Assembly: GCA_951217055.1 (NCBI GenBank)
Contig: OX578284.1
Location: forward strand, 16,267,187 to 16,331,186
Direction: 5' to 3'
Length of the DNA stretch: 64,000 bases
Source of the DNA: Gerris lacustris
Taxonomy: Eukaryota > Arthropoda > Insecta > Hemiptera > Gerridae
Below are positions 10,485 through 21,588 of this stretch, piece after piece. The notes under the pieces are model-generated. The model ran no database searches. It was not told the origin of the DNA and was given only the letters and a program-made list of their open reading frames with translations. Every line of letters begins with the position of its first letter. The first letter of the stretch is position 1. Both the position numbers and the translations under genes were made by a program.

Positions 10485-11232
10485 GTTTTTTAGGGTTTCG
10501 TTGGTAAAACCAAAAAAAGAAACCCATATAGTTTCGTTCATGTGTCTGTCTGTCTGTCTGTCTGTCACTCTGTACGGTTCCAATAACGTTTGAATAAAAA
10601 GAGATAGAAACGTGAAACTTTCCATTATTAAAGGTCGTTTTGACGCGCACACAGGAAAAATATAGCGAACTCAAAATTATCAGCTGTTCAAATCCAAAAT
10701 GGCGGATAACTCACGTCATGCGAAAAAAATATTTTTTTTAAATTTTAAGTGGGGTATCAAATGAAAGGTATTAAAGAGTAGATTACAAATATATATATCA
10801 CTTAGAGAAAGTGTTCAATTTTCGGCGCCATTTTGTCAAAAAACATCGAAATTTTGCGTGTCCCCCCCCCCCCTAAAATCGTATTTCCGCTCTTACTAAA
10901 AATACAGAAAAATATGCAAAATGTGTGGTCTGGTGGGCCATAGAAAAAATATGATTAGCAATTTGATCTGATTTACTGGGAAGCCAAGATGGCGGATAAT
11001 TCATGTCACACGAAAATAAATATTTTTTTTAAATTTTGGGTGGGGTATCAAATGAAAGGTATTGAAGAGTAGATTACAAAAATATATAACACTTGTGGAA
11101 AGCGTTTAATTTTCTACGCCATTTTGTCAAAAACATCCAAATCCCCCCCCCCCCCCCCCCAACTACAAATTTCATGTTTACAACACCAACGAAACCCTTT
11201 TTACGTGAGACTTCACGCACTACCAATTTATT
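10485..11232 (-). mobile_element. R4 inverted-repeat element, two-unit copy
   Basis: Termini are GGGTTTCGTTGGT (from 10493) and ACCAACGAAACCC (to 11197). Between them two related units of about 290 bp each contain AAGATGGCGGATAA, GGGGTATCAAATGAAAGGTA, GAGTAGATTACAAA and a long C run. The end next to 10493 holds a (TGTC)n core and TACGGTTCCAATAACG. A further ~32 bp outside the second terminus (to about 11230) is also shared with the copies at 55.9 and 57.3 kb. No transposase is present. Confidence 0.75.
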
Positions 11233-11640
11233 TAATGCCAAGCTGGACTTGGCAATTACGCATCACGAGGTTACAAAGTTGTATACGACACTGCATAACA
11301 TTTTATTTTTTAAAAAAGAATCTTAATATAAACCATAGGAAAAATATAAATAAAATAAGAACAAACTGTTTAACTTATTTGTGCTGAGTAATTGCCAAGT
11401 TAGAAAAAGGTTTTAAATTTAAACGTGTAGAGTGATTTGTGAAAGAAAAGTTAGAGCTAGCGAGGAACAGAGAGTAAAGAGAGGGGACAAACAAACAACA
11501 TCCCTTCCTTGCACTGGATGTATTAGACCTTTTAAAACTTACTTGGACAGTGTCAGACTTGGCTAAACCAATGATCTCACGACGTTTTACGCGAAACTTT
11601 TGCGAGATTTTATTTTTTTATTCAAGTGTTCATGTTAAAA
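11233..11640 (+). repeat. R5 interspersed repeat, copy
   Basis: Shares TACGACACTGCATAACATTT, AATTGCCAAGTTAGAAAA, TTTAAACGTGTAGAGTGATT, CTTGCACTGGAT, CAGACTTGGCTAAACC and CTCACGACGTTTT with copies at 39.2, 59.5 and 60.2 kb. The last part (terminal GTTGGGATTTC) is degraded here. Confidence 0.7.
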
Positions 11641-12800
11641 TTAACTTATATACAAAAGTCTAGCTTCATATTATTCAGACACCATTTCCACGCTATCACC
11701 TGAATTATTACTTTACTTATTATTAAATCATTAATAAAATGATTAAATATTAGTTTTCATAATAAACAGTTCATATTTGTTTTAAATTATTATAATGTAA
11801 CTAATTTTAGGCCGAATTATAAATTATATTTTTCTTAGAACTTATAAGTTATATTTGTCAACATTTCTGGTTCAATTCCTAAAGAGAGTAAATATTTTCA
11901 CCGGTTTAAAAAAACAATATTTGCTTAAGAATAAACATTCTTTAAAGTCAATATCACGAATATATTTTTAGATCGAACATCAAATAGCCTTTATAAATAA
12001 ACCACAGGTCACAAACCATGATTGATATCATACAAACAAAATCAAAAAGTAATACATCTCAATACTTTTACTACTTCAAAGCAGGAAGAAAGAGAAAAAG
12101 GGATTCAGTCTCTTTTTCGGCCTAAGTTGAAAATGTATTTGGAAAGGTTCGACCCTTAGCCAGAGAGTAAGGGATTTGAAAATCCCATGGGGCAACTGCT
12201 CGACCTCAATACAGTACCAGAAACGCCCAGAAAAACAAAAATCCTGACGCGAATAATTGGATTCACGTAGGGAAAAGAACCTACAGAGGAAACCTTGGAT
12301 TTCTTTACTGGATTTGGACCTCAGGATATGTTCAGGTATAGAAAGAATTCTGATTTTTTTTTTTTTTTTTTTTTTTTTTAGGGGGAGGAATTCTCAATAG
12401 ATTTTTGGTTTATCCAAAAATGAAGTGTTTTCTAGAACTATTATTTATTATATAAAAATTGTTATATCCGCTTATTTTTTTTTAATAAAGTGGTCGAACC
12501 AGTCTGTTACAAAGTTTAACTATTGTGGTATTTTTACAAGCTTTTATTTAACTTGCAATGTTTGTAAGTATGTATTTATGTTCGGGTCAAATCTTGCAAC
12601 TGAATTTTAAAGCAGTTATCCTCAACTGATTGAATTGAAATTTCGCATACACATTTGGTTAGGATGACAATGCATGGTTAGCTAAGTGACGTCATTCTAA
12701 ATTCAATATGGTGGACAACCCAAGATGGCGGATAAGTTATTTTTCTATAGTTATCATGTTTATATTGATTACACAATAAAATTTATAATAATAATATTTA
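11641..12800. other. No gene identified; long T run at about 12353
   Basis: AT-rich. A ~24-base T run followed by AGGGGGAGGAATTC lies near 12353-12393, with GAATTC on both sides. An R4-like AAGATGGCGGATAA word occurs near 12723. No open frame with recognisable content was seen. Confidence 0.4.
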
Positions 12801-13320
12801 TTTATTATTAGTGAGGCACATAGCTTCCTCGCGTCCTATTGCATATAATTGAATGATTTTATGCTTTTACTATCAATTTTTTCCGCCCTATATGAAAGTA
12901 AAAAAAAAAAATCCCCCCTCCCCCCCCCCCAAAAAAAAGAGAGTAAGGAGAGTAAAGTAGATGTCCCTATTCGATTCCTAGAGGGTCCCAATACAATGTT
13001 TTTTTTATTGGTAGTTATAACAAAACGTTAATTTATTTAATCTGGCATTTTTCATCGCCCTATCATAAAGTATATACTTATTATTTCCAATTTTTAGAAC
13101 TACCCATTATATAGTGGTTGGGGGGGGGGGAGACATTTTTTTGGGGGTGAAAATTTAGCGCTAAAAACGCAATAATGGCGGTAAAAAGCACAATAGTCAT
13201 AAAATGTCATGTATATATTTTTAATCTACTCTTCATTAGTATCCATTTAATACCCATCTCAGAAATAAAAAATAAAAAATAAATAAATAAATTCAATGTG
13301 TGCTATCACAATACTTTGCA
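12801..13320. repeat. R2 head and R4 fragments
   Basis: 12805-12900 matches the R2 head (GAGGCACATAGCTTCCTCGC, then GATTTTATGCTTTTAC). 13075-13260 has R4-like words: long G run, TTAATCTACTCTTCATTAGT and ATTTAATACCCATCTCAGAA. Copies are short and decayed. Confidence 0.5.
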
Positions 13321-13479
13321 TGTATAAAAAATACGTGCGGTGTCGCGGGACACCCGGTAGGAACGAAGTTCCTTACATTTTTCATTAAATATAAATTATA
13401 AAATCACACTGCTAAGTACGTATACGTAGTCCACAGGCCACCATAAGAAGTGAGTCGCTGATTGATAAAGTTTTCTTAC

Positions 13480-13581
13480 CTTATGGAATCGTTTATTTAT
13501 GCCTTGTCCACCGATGAATTGGGTATATGGCAACTGGGTGCTGGGCCATTTCTTTTTTGTTGACATGCCAAACTTGCCCTT
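13480..13581 (-). other. Exon-like segment in left palindrome arm
   Basis: On the minus strand a pyrimidine-rich stretch ending CCCGCAG precedes a 102-bp open segment (34 codons) that ends CATAAG and is followed by GTAAGAAAAC. This is an acceptor-exon-donor arrangement. The frame starts K-G-K-F-G and ends N-K-R-F-H-K, and is open beyond both borders. I do not recognise the protein. It is the mirror copy of 13853-13954. Confidence 0.5.
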
Positions 13582-13852
13582 CTGCGGGAACATTGAAAAG
13601 AGATAAATAAAGTTTTGATTTTCACAGGATCGTTTAATTATATTATTTCAAAAACAGTGGTAAAGGTGGCCACCGATACGAGTGGGCCGTTTTCTTTTCA
13701 ACGCCCCCGCAGAGCGATATGTTTGGGGAGGTGGCCACCCCAAACGGCCCACTCTTATCGGTGGCCACGTGTACCACTGCTTTTTAAATAATTTAATTAA
13801 ACGATCCTATGAAAATCAAAACTTTATCTATCTCTTTTCAATGTTTCCGCAG

Positions 13853-13954
13853 AAGGGCAAGTTTGGCAGGTCAACAAAAAAGAAATGGCCCAGCGCCCAG
13901 TTGCCATATACCCAATTCATCGGTGGACAAGGCATAAATAAGCGATTCCATAAG
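13853..13954 (+). other. Exon-like segment in right palindrome arm
   Basis: Preceded by TCTCTTTTCAATGTTTCCGCAG and followed by GTAAGAAAAC. It has 34 codons with no stop and differs from the left-arm copy at a few bases (two residue changes, Arg/Met and Ala/Thr). A transcript across the element would fold into one long hairpin, so the segment could act as a small-RNA source as well as, or instead of, an exon. No similarity to a named protein was recognised. Confidence 0.5.
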
Positions 13955-14225
13955 GTAAGAAAACTTTATCAATCAGCGACTCACTTCTTATGGTGGCCTG
14001 TGGACTAACGTTGCTAACTACTTATAAATGGCGGAGTTAGAAAAGAGACAAAACTAAAAGTAACGAACTGTTTGTACCTGGCAGAGTTAAGGCAAAATTA
14101 AAAGAAAATCATTATTTGTATAATTAAAGCAAGCGTCTTACTATAAATATATATTAAAAAATAAGAAAAAAGTTGATCATAATGAGTTTATAGTGAAAGA
14201 GTATGTTTGTTAAAGGATTTTGGAT

Positions 14226-15440
14226 TGAAATAGGACTGTTTTCTACCTACCCGGCCAATTAATTTAAAATATATCTCTTCCCTACTCTACAGCTTCTACT
14301 TGTATCAGGGTGAAATTTTACATGATTATATTTTATTTATTTACAAAACAAAGTGACATTTTTGACATATATAACAAAAATAATCAAAACAAGTCAAGAA
14401 ACAGGCTTCCTTAATAACACTTTTTCCCGTCTTTTAAAGCTTACGTTTACGCGAGCGTTGCGTGTGAACGCTTGGCCGGATAACGTTTTCCGACGAACTC
14501 AGCCTGGGCATTGGTAAAATGAACATGTGTACCAAATTTCATCTAACTCGGTGAGCTTTTACTCAAGTTATCGTCATCTGTAGATTTTGTGACGGTTATT
14601 TTGTGACGGTGATTTTGGTAGATTTTTTCGGATTCACTCCCGGGCTCCAGAACGTGCCATAAGGAACTTCGTTCCAATAAACATTTTGTATCACTGCGCA
14701 TGTGCGTACACAATTGTCACAAAAATTTGTATTTTTTAAAAATTGGAAAATCCGCCCCGTTATTTGTATCGCCTTACCATAAGGTATTAGCATGAATTAT
14801 TTTATAATTTTAGGACTAGCCGTTATAAGGTGGTTGGGGGGACATTTTTTTCAATCGTGTGTCAGTACAGGTATTATTATTTTTAATTACTAATTTGATT
14901 GCTTACCTTCTTAATAGTTAGTTATTCATTGTAAAATATAAGAAAACCAAGAACTGAACAGTTAAATGCACCGTAAAGAAACAAACTGAAAACATTCAGC
15001 CTCTTATCAAACTTTCCGTTTACTTTATCAACAAAACTCTTTTTACAATTAAATAAACATTTGCAGCGTAATTAATTTATCTTTAACTTCCTAAATAAAC
15101 ACAGATAAAAAAAATGTAAGCAGACACAATAGAATGATAGAAGAGAGTAGATTACAATAATCGACTGATGATTCAAATAAAACAATTAATCTAATTGTTA
15201 TAATAAAACCCTATTATATTATTTAAACCATTATTACTTACACGCTTCTATATTATTAAGGTATACTATATAAATATATACATTATGTTTTATCAAAAAT
15301 AATTAAAAAATTGTTTATGTGCCAATGAATAAGAATATAAAATAAAGATCTTTAATACAGCAAATTTTTATGGTTTACCTAATTTGATTAAAAAATTATT
15401 GAAATCATACGGTGTTTTATTTCTGAGAAAATAGGTTTAA
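14226..15440. other. Repeat fragments in AT-rich sequence, no gene
   Basis: 14268-14345 matches an R3 end (TACTTGTATCAGGGTGAAAT). 14440-14580 matches the R3 core (GTTTACGCGAGCGTTGCGTG, then ACCAAATTTCATC). 14640-14690 matches the R3-associated AAGGAACTTCGTTCC in reverse. The remainder to 15440 is AT-rich with nothing recognised. Confidence 0.5.
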
Positions 15441-15625
15441 ACGTGGAAGGAGAGAGGCCGGGTTATTTTTACGATATATTTTGATAAAATGTTCAATAAT
15501 AATTAAATGTACATACGAAAACTAATAAATGGAAAAACTGGGCTATGTAATGAGCTCGTATGTGCGAAATTTTGTCTGAGACCGATGTCTCGGGCCGATT
15601 TTTTCGAGTTGCTTTAAGTCAGAAA
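15441..15625 (+). repeat. R1 3'-end fragment
   Basis: GTTCAATAATAATTAAATGT, CATACGAAAACTAATAAATG and TGTCTGAGACCGATGTCTCG match the 3' part of the R1 copy at 49.5 kb (49970-50090). Confidence 0.7.
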
Positions 15626-15684
15626 TATCGCTTGGAACAAAAATCCTGTAGTGAAGTCAATAGGGTTCATATTTAATAAGAAAA

Positions 15685-16292
15685 TAGACCGCCAATTGGT
15701 GTGGCACATAGCTCCCTCGCATCTTATCGCGTAGATACTTTATTGATTTTATTCTTTCACAAGCATAATAACACATTCATTTGTTTAGTAATTGTTTCCC
15801 CCGTTTTTTTAATCTGTAAAAATTGTTTTGATTTTTCACATGAATTAAACTATCAATTTCGCAAAAAGAGCGCAGACGGTTCAAATTTATCTGGGACTAT
15901 CTGCGGGTTGCTTTCGATAAACTATAAAAGTTTCATACAAATCAGATAAGTACTTTTGAAGCTATAGGTGAAAATAAATGTATGTTTGTGCGCATGTGGA
16001 AGAGAAACCAATAAGCACAGGAGGTTGAAACATATTATATGGGACCAACAATGAGCTAATTGTGACCCACTATACAAATTTCATTAAAATAGGACGTATA
16101 GTTTTTAAGATATGTTGGTTCGCAAAAATTGAGCGACAGACCGACAGACAGACACGGAACCAAAATTGTTCTCCAATGTCTGAAACGGATTTCTGTCTTA
16201 TAATTTTTTAAATCGGAGACATAAAATATTTTCGTTCTTCAAAACGAACATAGCTTCCACCACCTTCGGTAAGCTCTGAAGCAAAAAATAAA
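15685..16292 (+). repeat. R2 interspersed repeat, full-length copy
   Basis: Begins GACCGCCAATTGGTGTGGCA and ends TTCGGTAAGCTCTGAAGC. Internal landmarks are GTATGTTTGTGCGCATGTGG, GGTTCGCAAAAATTGAGCGA, a (GACA)n core with CACGGAACC, and CTGAAACGGATTTCTGTCTT. It is a good reference for the other R2 copies. No coding region survives, and no terminal inverted repeat or target duplication was found. Confidence 0.8.
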
Positions 16293-17149
16293 TTTGTGAC
16301 TGAAATGTGAAGTAATAACTACAGGACTGATATTTTAAATTAAATTGGTATATTATGAGTTGTAGTGTAAATAATCTACTAGGTCTTGGAATTTATTAAA
16401 CGAATTTATTAGTGGCTTCTATTGGTTTTTATATCAATAAGGGCTAGTAAAATGGTTAATTAGACAATTAAAAAGTAATAATAATAAAATAAAAAATAAA
16501 TGTATCCTTCTTATTCTTTAATATAAACCTATTAGGGCTAGTGTCAGAGTTAACTATCGAATAATAATAGTTTAGGATTTCAAATACGCTGGTCTGTACT
16601 GTTACTATTAAAAGAATAAAGAAAATCAAACGTGATCTTTTACTCCAAACTCCCCGCTGTCTGAAACCGTAACAAACTCTTGTAACGGTAGAAGAGGATA
16701 AGTTAAAGACAAATTAGAGAAGCGATTCTGCAGTACATTACGGTTCTCTTTTGTTCTATCTACCGTCTCCAGGCCATGTGAAAGTCATCAGTCTAGTATA
16801 TCGATTTCAGGAGCTTCTAGCCAGTGATTTAAACTCTTAATAAGAAGAAACAAGCCTCCCCATTACAGCTTTATTTTCTATAAAAGCCGAGTTTCAGCCG
16901 CATCTGGCTATCATTAGTCACGGCCAAGCTATATATTCCAAGTCAACAGCTGCCTTAGTCAAACCTAACAACAGGTTTTATTCCTTCTCGTTTAACTTGT
17001 AACATTAATAATTTACGATAATGCCTGACTCATTCGATTTCAGAACTAGAATCCATAACACTTTAATATAATCTGCTATTTCTATAATCAAGATTTTTCA
17101 TCTTGATCAAATCATTTAGAAAGAGTGACCTTTGAGGGATGAGGAGGAT
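16293..17149. other. No gene identified
   Basis: AT-rich in the first half and more balanced from 16600. The only structured item is the promoter-like word pair at 16879-16917, listed separately. The ATG at 17021 opens only 16 codons. Confidence 0.4.
16879..16917 (+). promoter_or_regulatory. TATA plus initiator-like pair
   Basis: TATAAAAG at 16879 is followed 34 bases later by TCATTAG, close to the arthropod initiator (TCAKTY). The spacing fits a pol II core promoter. No gene body with a recognisable product follows, only a 160-bp tandem array from 17150. It may be chance. Confidence 0.25.
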
Positions 17150-18215
17150 ATGGCGGCAGATAGAAGTGGAAAGGAAGGATTCAGGAGTGAGCACTGCGAT
17201 GATACGGCTACATTATTAAGAGGATAGGCGAGAAGCGTTGGCCGTGAAGATTACTAGAGTAGTCACCTTCCAGCGGGAGAAAGAGATGAAGTCCAAGAGC
17301 GACTCTGAGGGGTGGAGTCACAAGATCAACAAGGAAGGATTGAGTAGTGAGCTCTCCCATGATACGGCTACATTATTAGGATGATAGGCGAGAAGCATTG
17401 GCCGTAAAGATTACTAGAGTAGTCACCGTCCTGCAGGAGGAAGAGATGACGTTCATGAGCGACTCTGAGGGGTGGAGTCACAAGATCAACAAGGAAGGAT
17501 TGAGTAGTGAGCTCTCCGATGATACGGCTACATTATTAGGATGATAGGCGAGAAGCGTTGGCCTTGAAGATTACTAGAGTAGTCACCGTCCTGCAGGAGG
17601 AAGAGATGACGTCCATGAGCGACTCTGAGAGGTGGAGTCACAAGATCAACAAGGAAGGATTGAGTAGTGAGCTCTCCGATGATACGGCTACATTATTAGG
17701 ATGATAGGCGAGAAGCGTTGGCCTTGAAGATTACTAGAGTAGTCACCGTCCTGCAGGAGGAAGAGATGACGTCCATGAGCGACTCTGAGAGGTGGAGTCA
17801 CAAGATCAACAAGGAAGGATTGAGTAGTGAGCTCTCCGATGATTCGGCTACATTATGAGGATGATAGGCGAGAAGCGTTGGCCTTGAAGATTACTAGAGT
17901 AGTCACCGTCCTGCAGGAGGAAGAGATGACGTCCACGAGCGACTCTGAGAGGTGGAGTCACAAGATCAACAAGGAAGGATTGAGTAGTGAGCTCTCCGAT
18001 GATTCGGCTACATTATGAGGATGATAGGCGAGAAGCGTTGGCCTTGAAGATTACTAGAGTAGTCACCGTCCTGCAGGAGGAAGAGATGACGTCCATGAGC
18101 GACTCTGAGGGGTGGAGTCACAAGATCAACAAGGAAGGATTGAGGAGTGAGCACTCTGTGATTCGACTACATTATGAGGATGATAGGCGAGAAGCGTTGG
18201 CCCGTGAAAATTAGA
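17150..18215 (+). repeat. 160-bp tandem array, about 6.5 copies
   Basis: TGAGTAGTGAGCTCTCCGAT recurs at 17501, 17661, 17821 and 17981, exactly 160 bp apart. Outer copies (17171, 17341, 18139) are more diverged. The unit is GC-richer than its surroundings and contains GATGATAGGCGAGAAGCGTT and CAAGATCAACAAGGAAGGAT. Some units keep an open frame of 60-75 codons rich in Glu, Arg and Ser. Since 160 is not a multiple of three, the frame shifts at every unit, so a multi-unit protein is excluded. Confidence 0.9.
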
Positions 18216-18715
18216 GAGTGAAGAATCCTTAGGGAATTTGAAGATAAATCAGGGTATGGCCTAGTAAAGGATACTTTCCATAGAGGTTAAAGAATAACAA
18301 CAAATAAATATCTGGAGAGAAGTCAAAAGGATTGAAAGCCAACGAACTAAATATGTTCCCATCAAAGTTTGTTTCTTAATAACTTTCTAGAAACTAAATA
18401 TGAAATTTTAGCTAGTAAGCAAACAGTTTTTGATTATATTCTATTTCATTTTACTTAATACCTTTAATTACCCAATCAAAGTGGACGCCTGTCATCAAAT
18501 ATTTTTTATAATATTAAATTTTTCTTTGGCCTTTTAGCATAAGGCAAAAAATATAAGAACAAAAAATTCATTGAAGTCACACGAGAGAAAAAACAAACAG
18601 ATTTAAACCTTTCTTAAGACTAGAAAAGTTGGTATCTCTTGATAAGCAAACTCCTTACGTAGAATATGATAATTTTGAGATTCCGTGTAATCCAATAACA
18701 TTTTCTAAAAAAAAT
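18216..18715. other. No gene identified
   Basis: Spacer between the 160-bp array and an R2 copy. Nothing recognised. Confidence 0.4.
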
Positions 18716-19255
18716 AGTATCTCAATTAGTGTGACACATAGCTTTCTCACGTCCCATTTCGTATATTTTAATGATTTTATGCTTTTACAACCAATTATTG
18801 TCAAATTAATTTAATGTTCTTTAAACTGTAAAAATTGTTTTGATTTTTACATAAATTAAAGTAGGAATTTAGCAAAATTTAAAGAGTACAGAAAGTTGAA
18901 ATTAATCTGCTCACAGGCAATCCAAATTTCATAAAAATTAGATGAGTACATTTGATGAAACAGGTGTAAATAAAAGTATGTTTGTGCGCATGTGGAAGTG
19001 AATCAAATAGGCGCAGAATGTTAAAACGTATATGGGACCAACATCGAGCTACTTATGACCTACCATGGAAAATTTCATAAAAATCGGAAGTGTAGTTTTT
19101 AAGGTATGTTGGTTCGCAAAAATTGAGCGACAGACCTACAAGACAGACCGACAGACAGACACGGAACCAAACATTTTCCCTTATGTCAGAAACGGATTTC
19201 TCTCTTGGCATTTTTGAAATCGGAGGCATACAAATGTTTCGTTCTTCAGAACATG
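18716..19255 (+). repeat. R2 interspersed repeat, copy
   Basis: CAATTAGTGTGACACATAGC to GAGGCATACAAATGTTTCGT. It has the same internal landmarks as 15685-16292, with TTTTTAAGGTATGTTGGTTC intact. It lacks the last ~30 bp (the TTCGGTAAGC end). Confidence 0.75.
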
Positions 19256-20150
19256 TGATCGTTCTTGATTTTCTTGTCGTAATATACTTTTAATATTGTT
19301 CTAATCATAACTGCATTATGAAATATTAATATTGGCTTTAATATTATTATATTAATATTATAATTATAAGAGAAGATTATACAGATGTAATTTATTGATT
19401 ATACGATTATCTTGTATAGTAAAATCAAGGGAAGAGGAGAAAGAGTATATCCTCTGTTAAAGTTTGCTTAGGGAAAACACGCTCTTCTTGTAATTTGGTC
19501 GATGTACTGAGTTTTAATCATCTAGACCCTAATGAAGACATTTTAACTTCAGCTATTATTTATAGCAAAGCCAAAACTAGCCTCAACCAAGGCAACACCT
19601 AACTATTCCTTTAGAGGCTTTGGCCAAGTTCAAACCAAAACTTATTTGCAAACAATCCGTCATGATAACTTCATCTTTTAACATTCCCTTGATAAAAAAA
19701 TTGGAATGACTCCTACTTTTAATTCTTTTTAATAGTCTAATGTGGTATTTGATAACAAACAAAGATAAACTAAACATTCGTTCTTCTCTAATCATGAAAC
19801 AGTGGTAATTAATCAAGTAAAATAAGTTTCTTTCATTGGTGAAAAAGTTCTTAATTATTCCCACTTGGCGAGAATACGCTTTCATTAACCCTTCATACAA
19901 GCTAGTGGTTTTTCTGTCGTCTATTTTAAATTTACTCTCATGCAAAACTGATTAATTGTGATTTAACAATGAGGTTACCAGAGAGCTTCGTCAAGTTGTT
20001 TTTTTTTGCAAAACTTTGACGTCTGTTTACACTAGAGAGTTTTTTATTTCTGACTAAATATCCGAGGTCAGTAACATCTGAGTGAGAAGAGGTAAAATCT
20101 GATCTTCAGCTTCTTTTGTGATGATCTACGTATTTAATTTCTCATACGCG
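19256..20150. other. No gene identified; one unexplained 120-codon frame
   Basis: A minus-strand frame at 19583-19945 (120 codons) begins M-H-E-S-K and ends C-C-L-G. It has a mixed, fairly natural residue composition, but no motif and no similarity that I recognise. Chance is possible at this length in AT-rich DNA, and a decayed element fragment is an alternative. Confidence 0.3.
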
Positions 20151-20152
20151 TA

Positions 20153-21330
20153 GTATCGATAAAGAGAAAGTATTGTGATGGCGTGAAATTTCCAAGGATT
20201 TACACGTTTTAAAGTCCCCGGATTCAAATAAGGTGATTTTAGCGAATTTTCGAAAAAAAATTAAGCTATTGCAATGGCTTCAAATTTTTGTAATGCGAAT
20301 TTTTTGAAAATTTTCTCCATAAAAATCCGTTTTAGACCATTCTGACTCGATTCCTAAAATGTAATACTTTTTTTTATGTATGTATCTATATATTTATGTA
20401 TGTATATATGTATGTATGTATATATATATATGTATGTATGTATATATGTATGTATGTATATATGAATGTAAGTTTATATATGTGTCACTCCAGACGATAT
20501 CTCCCCTTAGGATGCACTTAAAAATCTCAAACAAATTTTAAAATGTCAATAATATCAAAGGAAAGGATGAGTTCGTTGGCCAGAATATTTGGAGTCCATT
20601 TAGGGGTCAAATTTTGACCATTTAGGAAATAGCATAAAAACATGTTATTCCATTTTACCCCACTCTTATATGAAAATATGACAAAAGTGTACATAACATC
20701 AATTACTGTTGTACTCTTTAAGAGCTTTCCAATGACATGCATCATGATGTATGTACCAAATTTCTTTTCACCCATCCAAATTCTAAACCAAAATTTACCT
20801 ATGTTATCATAAGCCAATAATACGCAGATTTCTTTAAAAATTCGCGCATTAAGTCATGGTGCATGACTGGACTTTTTTTTAAAAATATGTCCGTCTGTCG
20901 TCTTCGCAGAAGCGTGTAGTCTTAACTTCTGGAACAATTTCCATAAATTTGGCTCATGCTCAGAAATATCATACTCTGAGGCCAAATCACAAAATTAATT
21001 TTACCTCAAATGTAGGGGCGCTACCCCCAAAAAACACTGACAAAACGTGCAAAAAGTTCCAAAAACGTGCAAAATTTAGTCCATTCAACAAAAAATCAAA
21101 TCATATAAGTCGTTTTCCCAGGAAAATTCTAGGAAAGACTTTCCGAGATATTGAGGAAAACAACTCTGATTTAGTTAAAAATTGAAATTAACGCCTTTTA
21201 CTTTACATGTGTTAAAAAAAAAGAAATAAGATTAATGGATTCAAAGAGAAATTATGGGATTTAGATACAGTATCAACATCTATATGAGAAAGTTTTGTTC
21301 GATTTGTCGGGCTGATTTTTTTACATACGT
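20153..21330 (+). repeat. R1 repeat interrupted by a microsatellite-bearing insert
   Basis: 20153-20260 matches the R1 start (AGAGAAAGTATTGTGATGGC, GATTTACACG). 20870-21190 matches its middle (GTCCGTCTGTCGTCTTCGCA, TACCCCCAAAAAACACTGAC, CGTTTTCCCAGGAAAA), and 21280-21325 matches its end (TATATGAGAAAGTTTTGTTC). About 600 bp between the first two parts is foreign and includes the TATG microsatellite. The B-box region is damaged. Confidence 0.65.
20376..20482. repeat. (TATG)n/(TA)n microsatellite
   Basis: Alternating TATGTATG and TATATA blocks over about 105 bp. Confidence 0.9.
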
Positions 21331-21384
21331 TTTTTTACCAGGTGACTTCGATAATGTATTGAATATGGATGACTCCATGCCTTA

Positions 21385-21585
21385 GGCAGCTTTCACACTG
21401 CGCGCGAGGCCGAGCTGAGCGGCCGAATATCTACCAGCGCGTACATCCGTTTACAATGCGTTTACGGCGGCCAAAAACGCTTAGTGTGTTTAACGTTTAA
21501 TATGAATTGCCCCATGCTGATACATGTGTTTGTTTCTCAAGCGGAATCGGCTTCGCTCGGTCTCGCGCGCAGTGTGAAAGCCGCC
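21385..21585. mobile_element. 201-bp MITE, PIF/Harbinger-like
   Basis: Terminal inverted repeats of about 30 bp: GGCAGCTTTCACACTGCGCG on the left, and the complement of CGCGCAGTGTGAAAGCCGCC on the right, with two mismatches. The flanks TTA (21382-21384 and 21586-21588) match the 3-bp TWA target duplication of PIF/Harbinger. It is GC-rich relative to its surroundings. It has no coding capacity. Confidence 0.75.
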
Positions 21586-21588
21586 TTA

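Larger units (their letters stand above)
13427..14007. mobile_element. 581-bp near-perfect palindrome (FB family-like)
   Basis: Arms begin TAGTCCACAGGCCACC and end GGTGGCCTGTGGACTA. They stay complementary for about 270 bp, with only scattered mismatches, around a short centre near 13720 that is itself palindromic (GGTGGCCACC). It is flanked by ACG on both sides (13424-13426, 14008-14010), and the empty homolog at 46.5 kb has a single ACG, so a 3-bp target duplication fits. Unlike typical MITEs, almost the whole element is arm. Each arm encodes the same ~57-residue frame. There is no transposase. The terminal TAGTCCA is shared with the FB elements at 10071 and 25344, so common mobilisation is likely (inference). 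Confidence 0.85.
13325..14225 (+). repeat. R3-associated repeat split by a palindrome
   Basis: 13325-13426 and 14008-14225 together match the uninterrupted sequence at 46388-46660 (GGTGTCGCGGGACACCC, TTCATTAAATATAAATTATA, CTAACTACTTAT, GTAACGAACTGTTTGTACCT). The homolog at 46.5 kb is therefore an empty site for the palindrome and gives its exact borders. Confidence 0.8.

Noticed and set aside
17827..18214. A repetitive protein encoded by the 160-bp array
   Set aside because: A 160-bp period changes the frame in each unit, and stops occur in most units.
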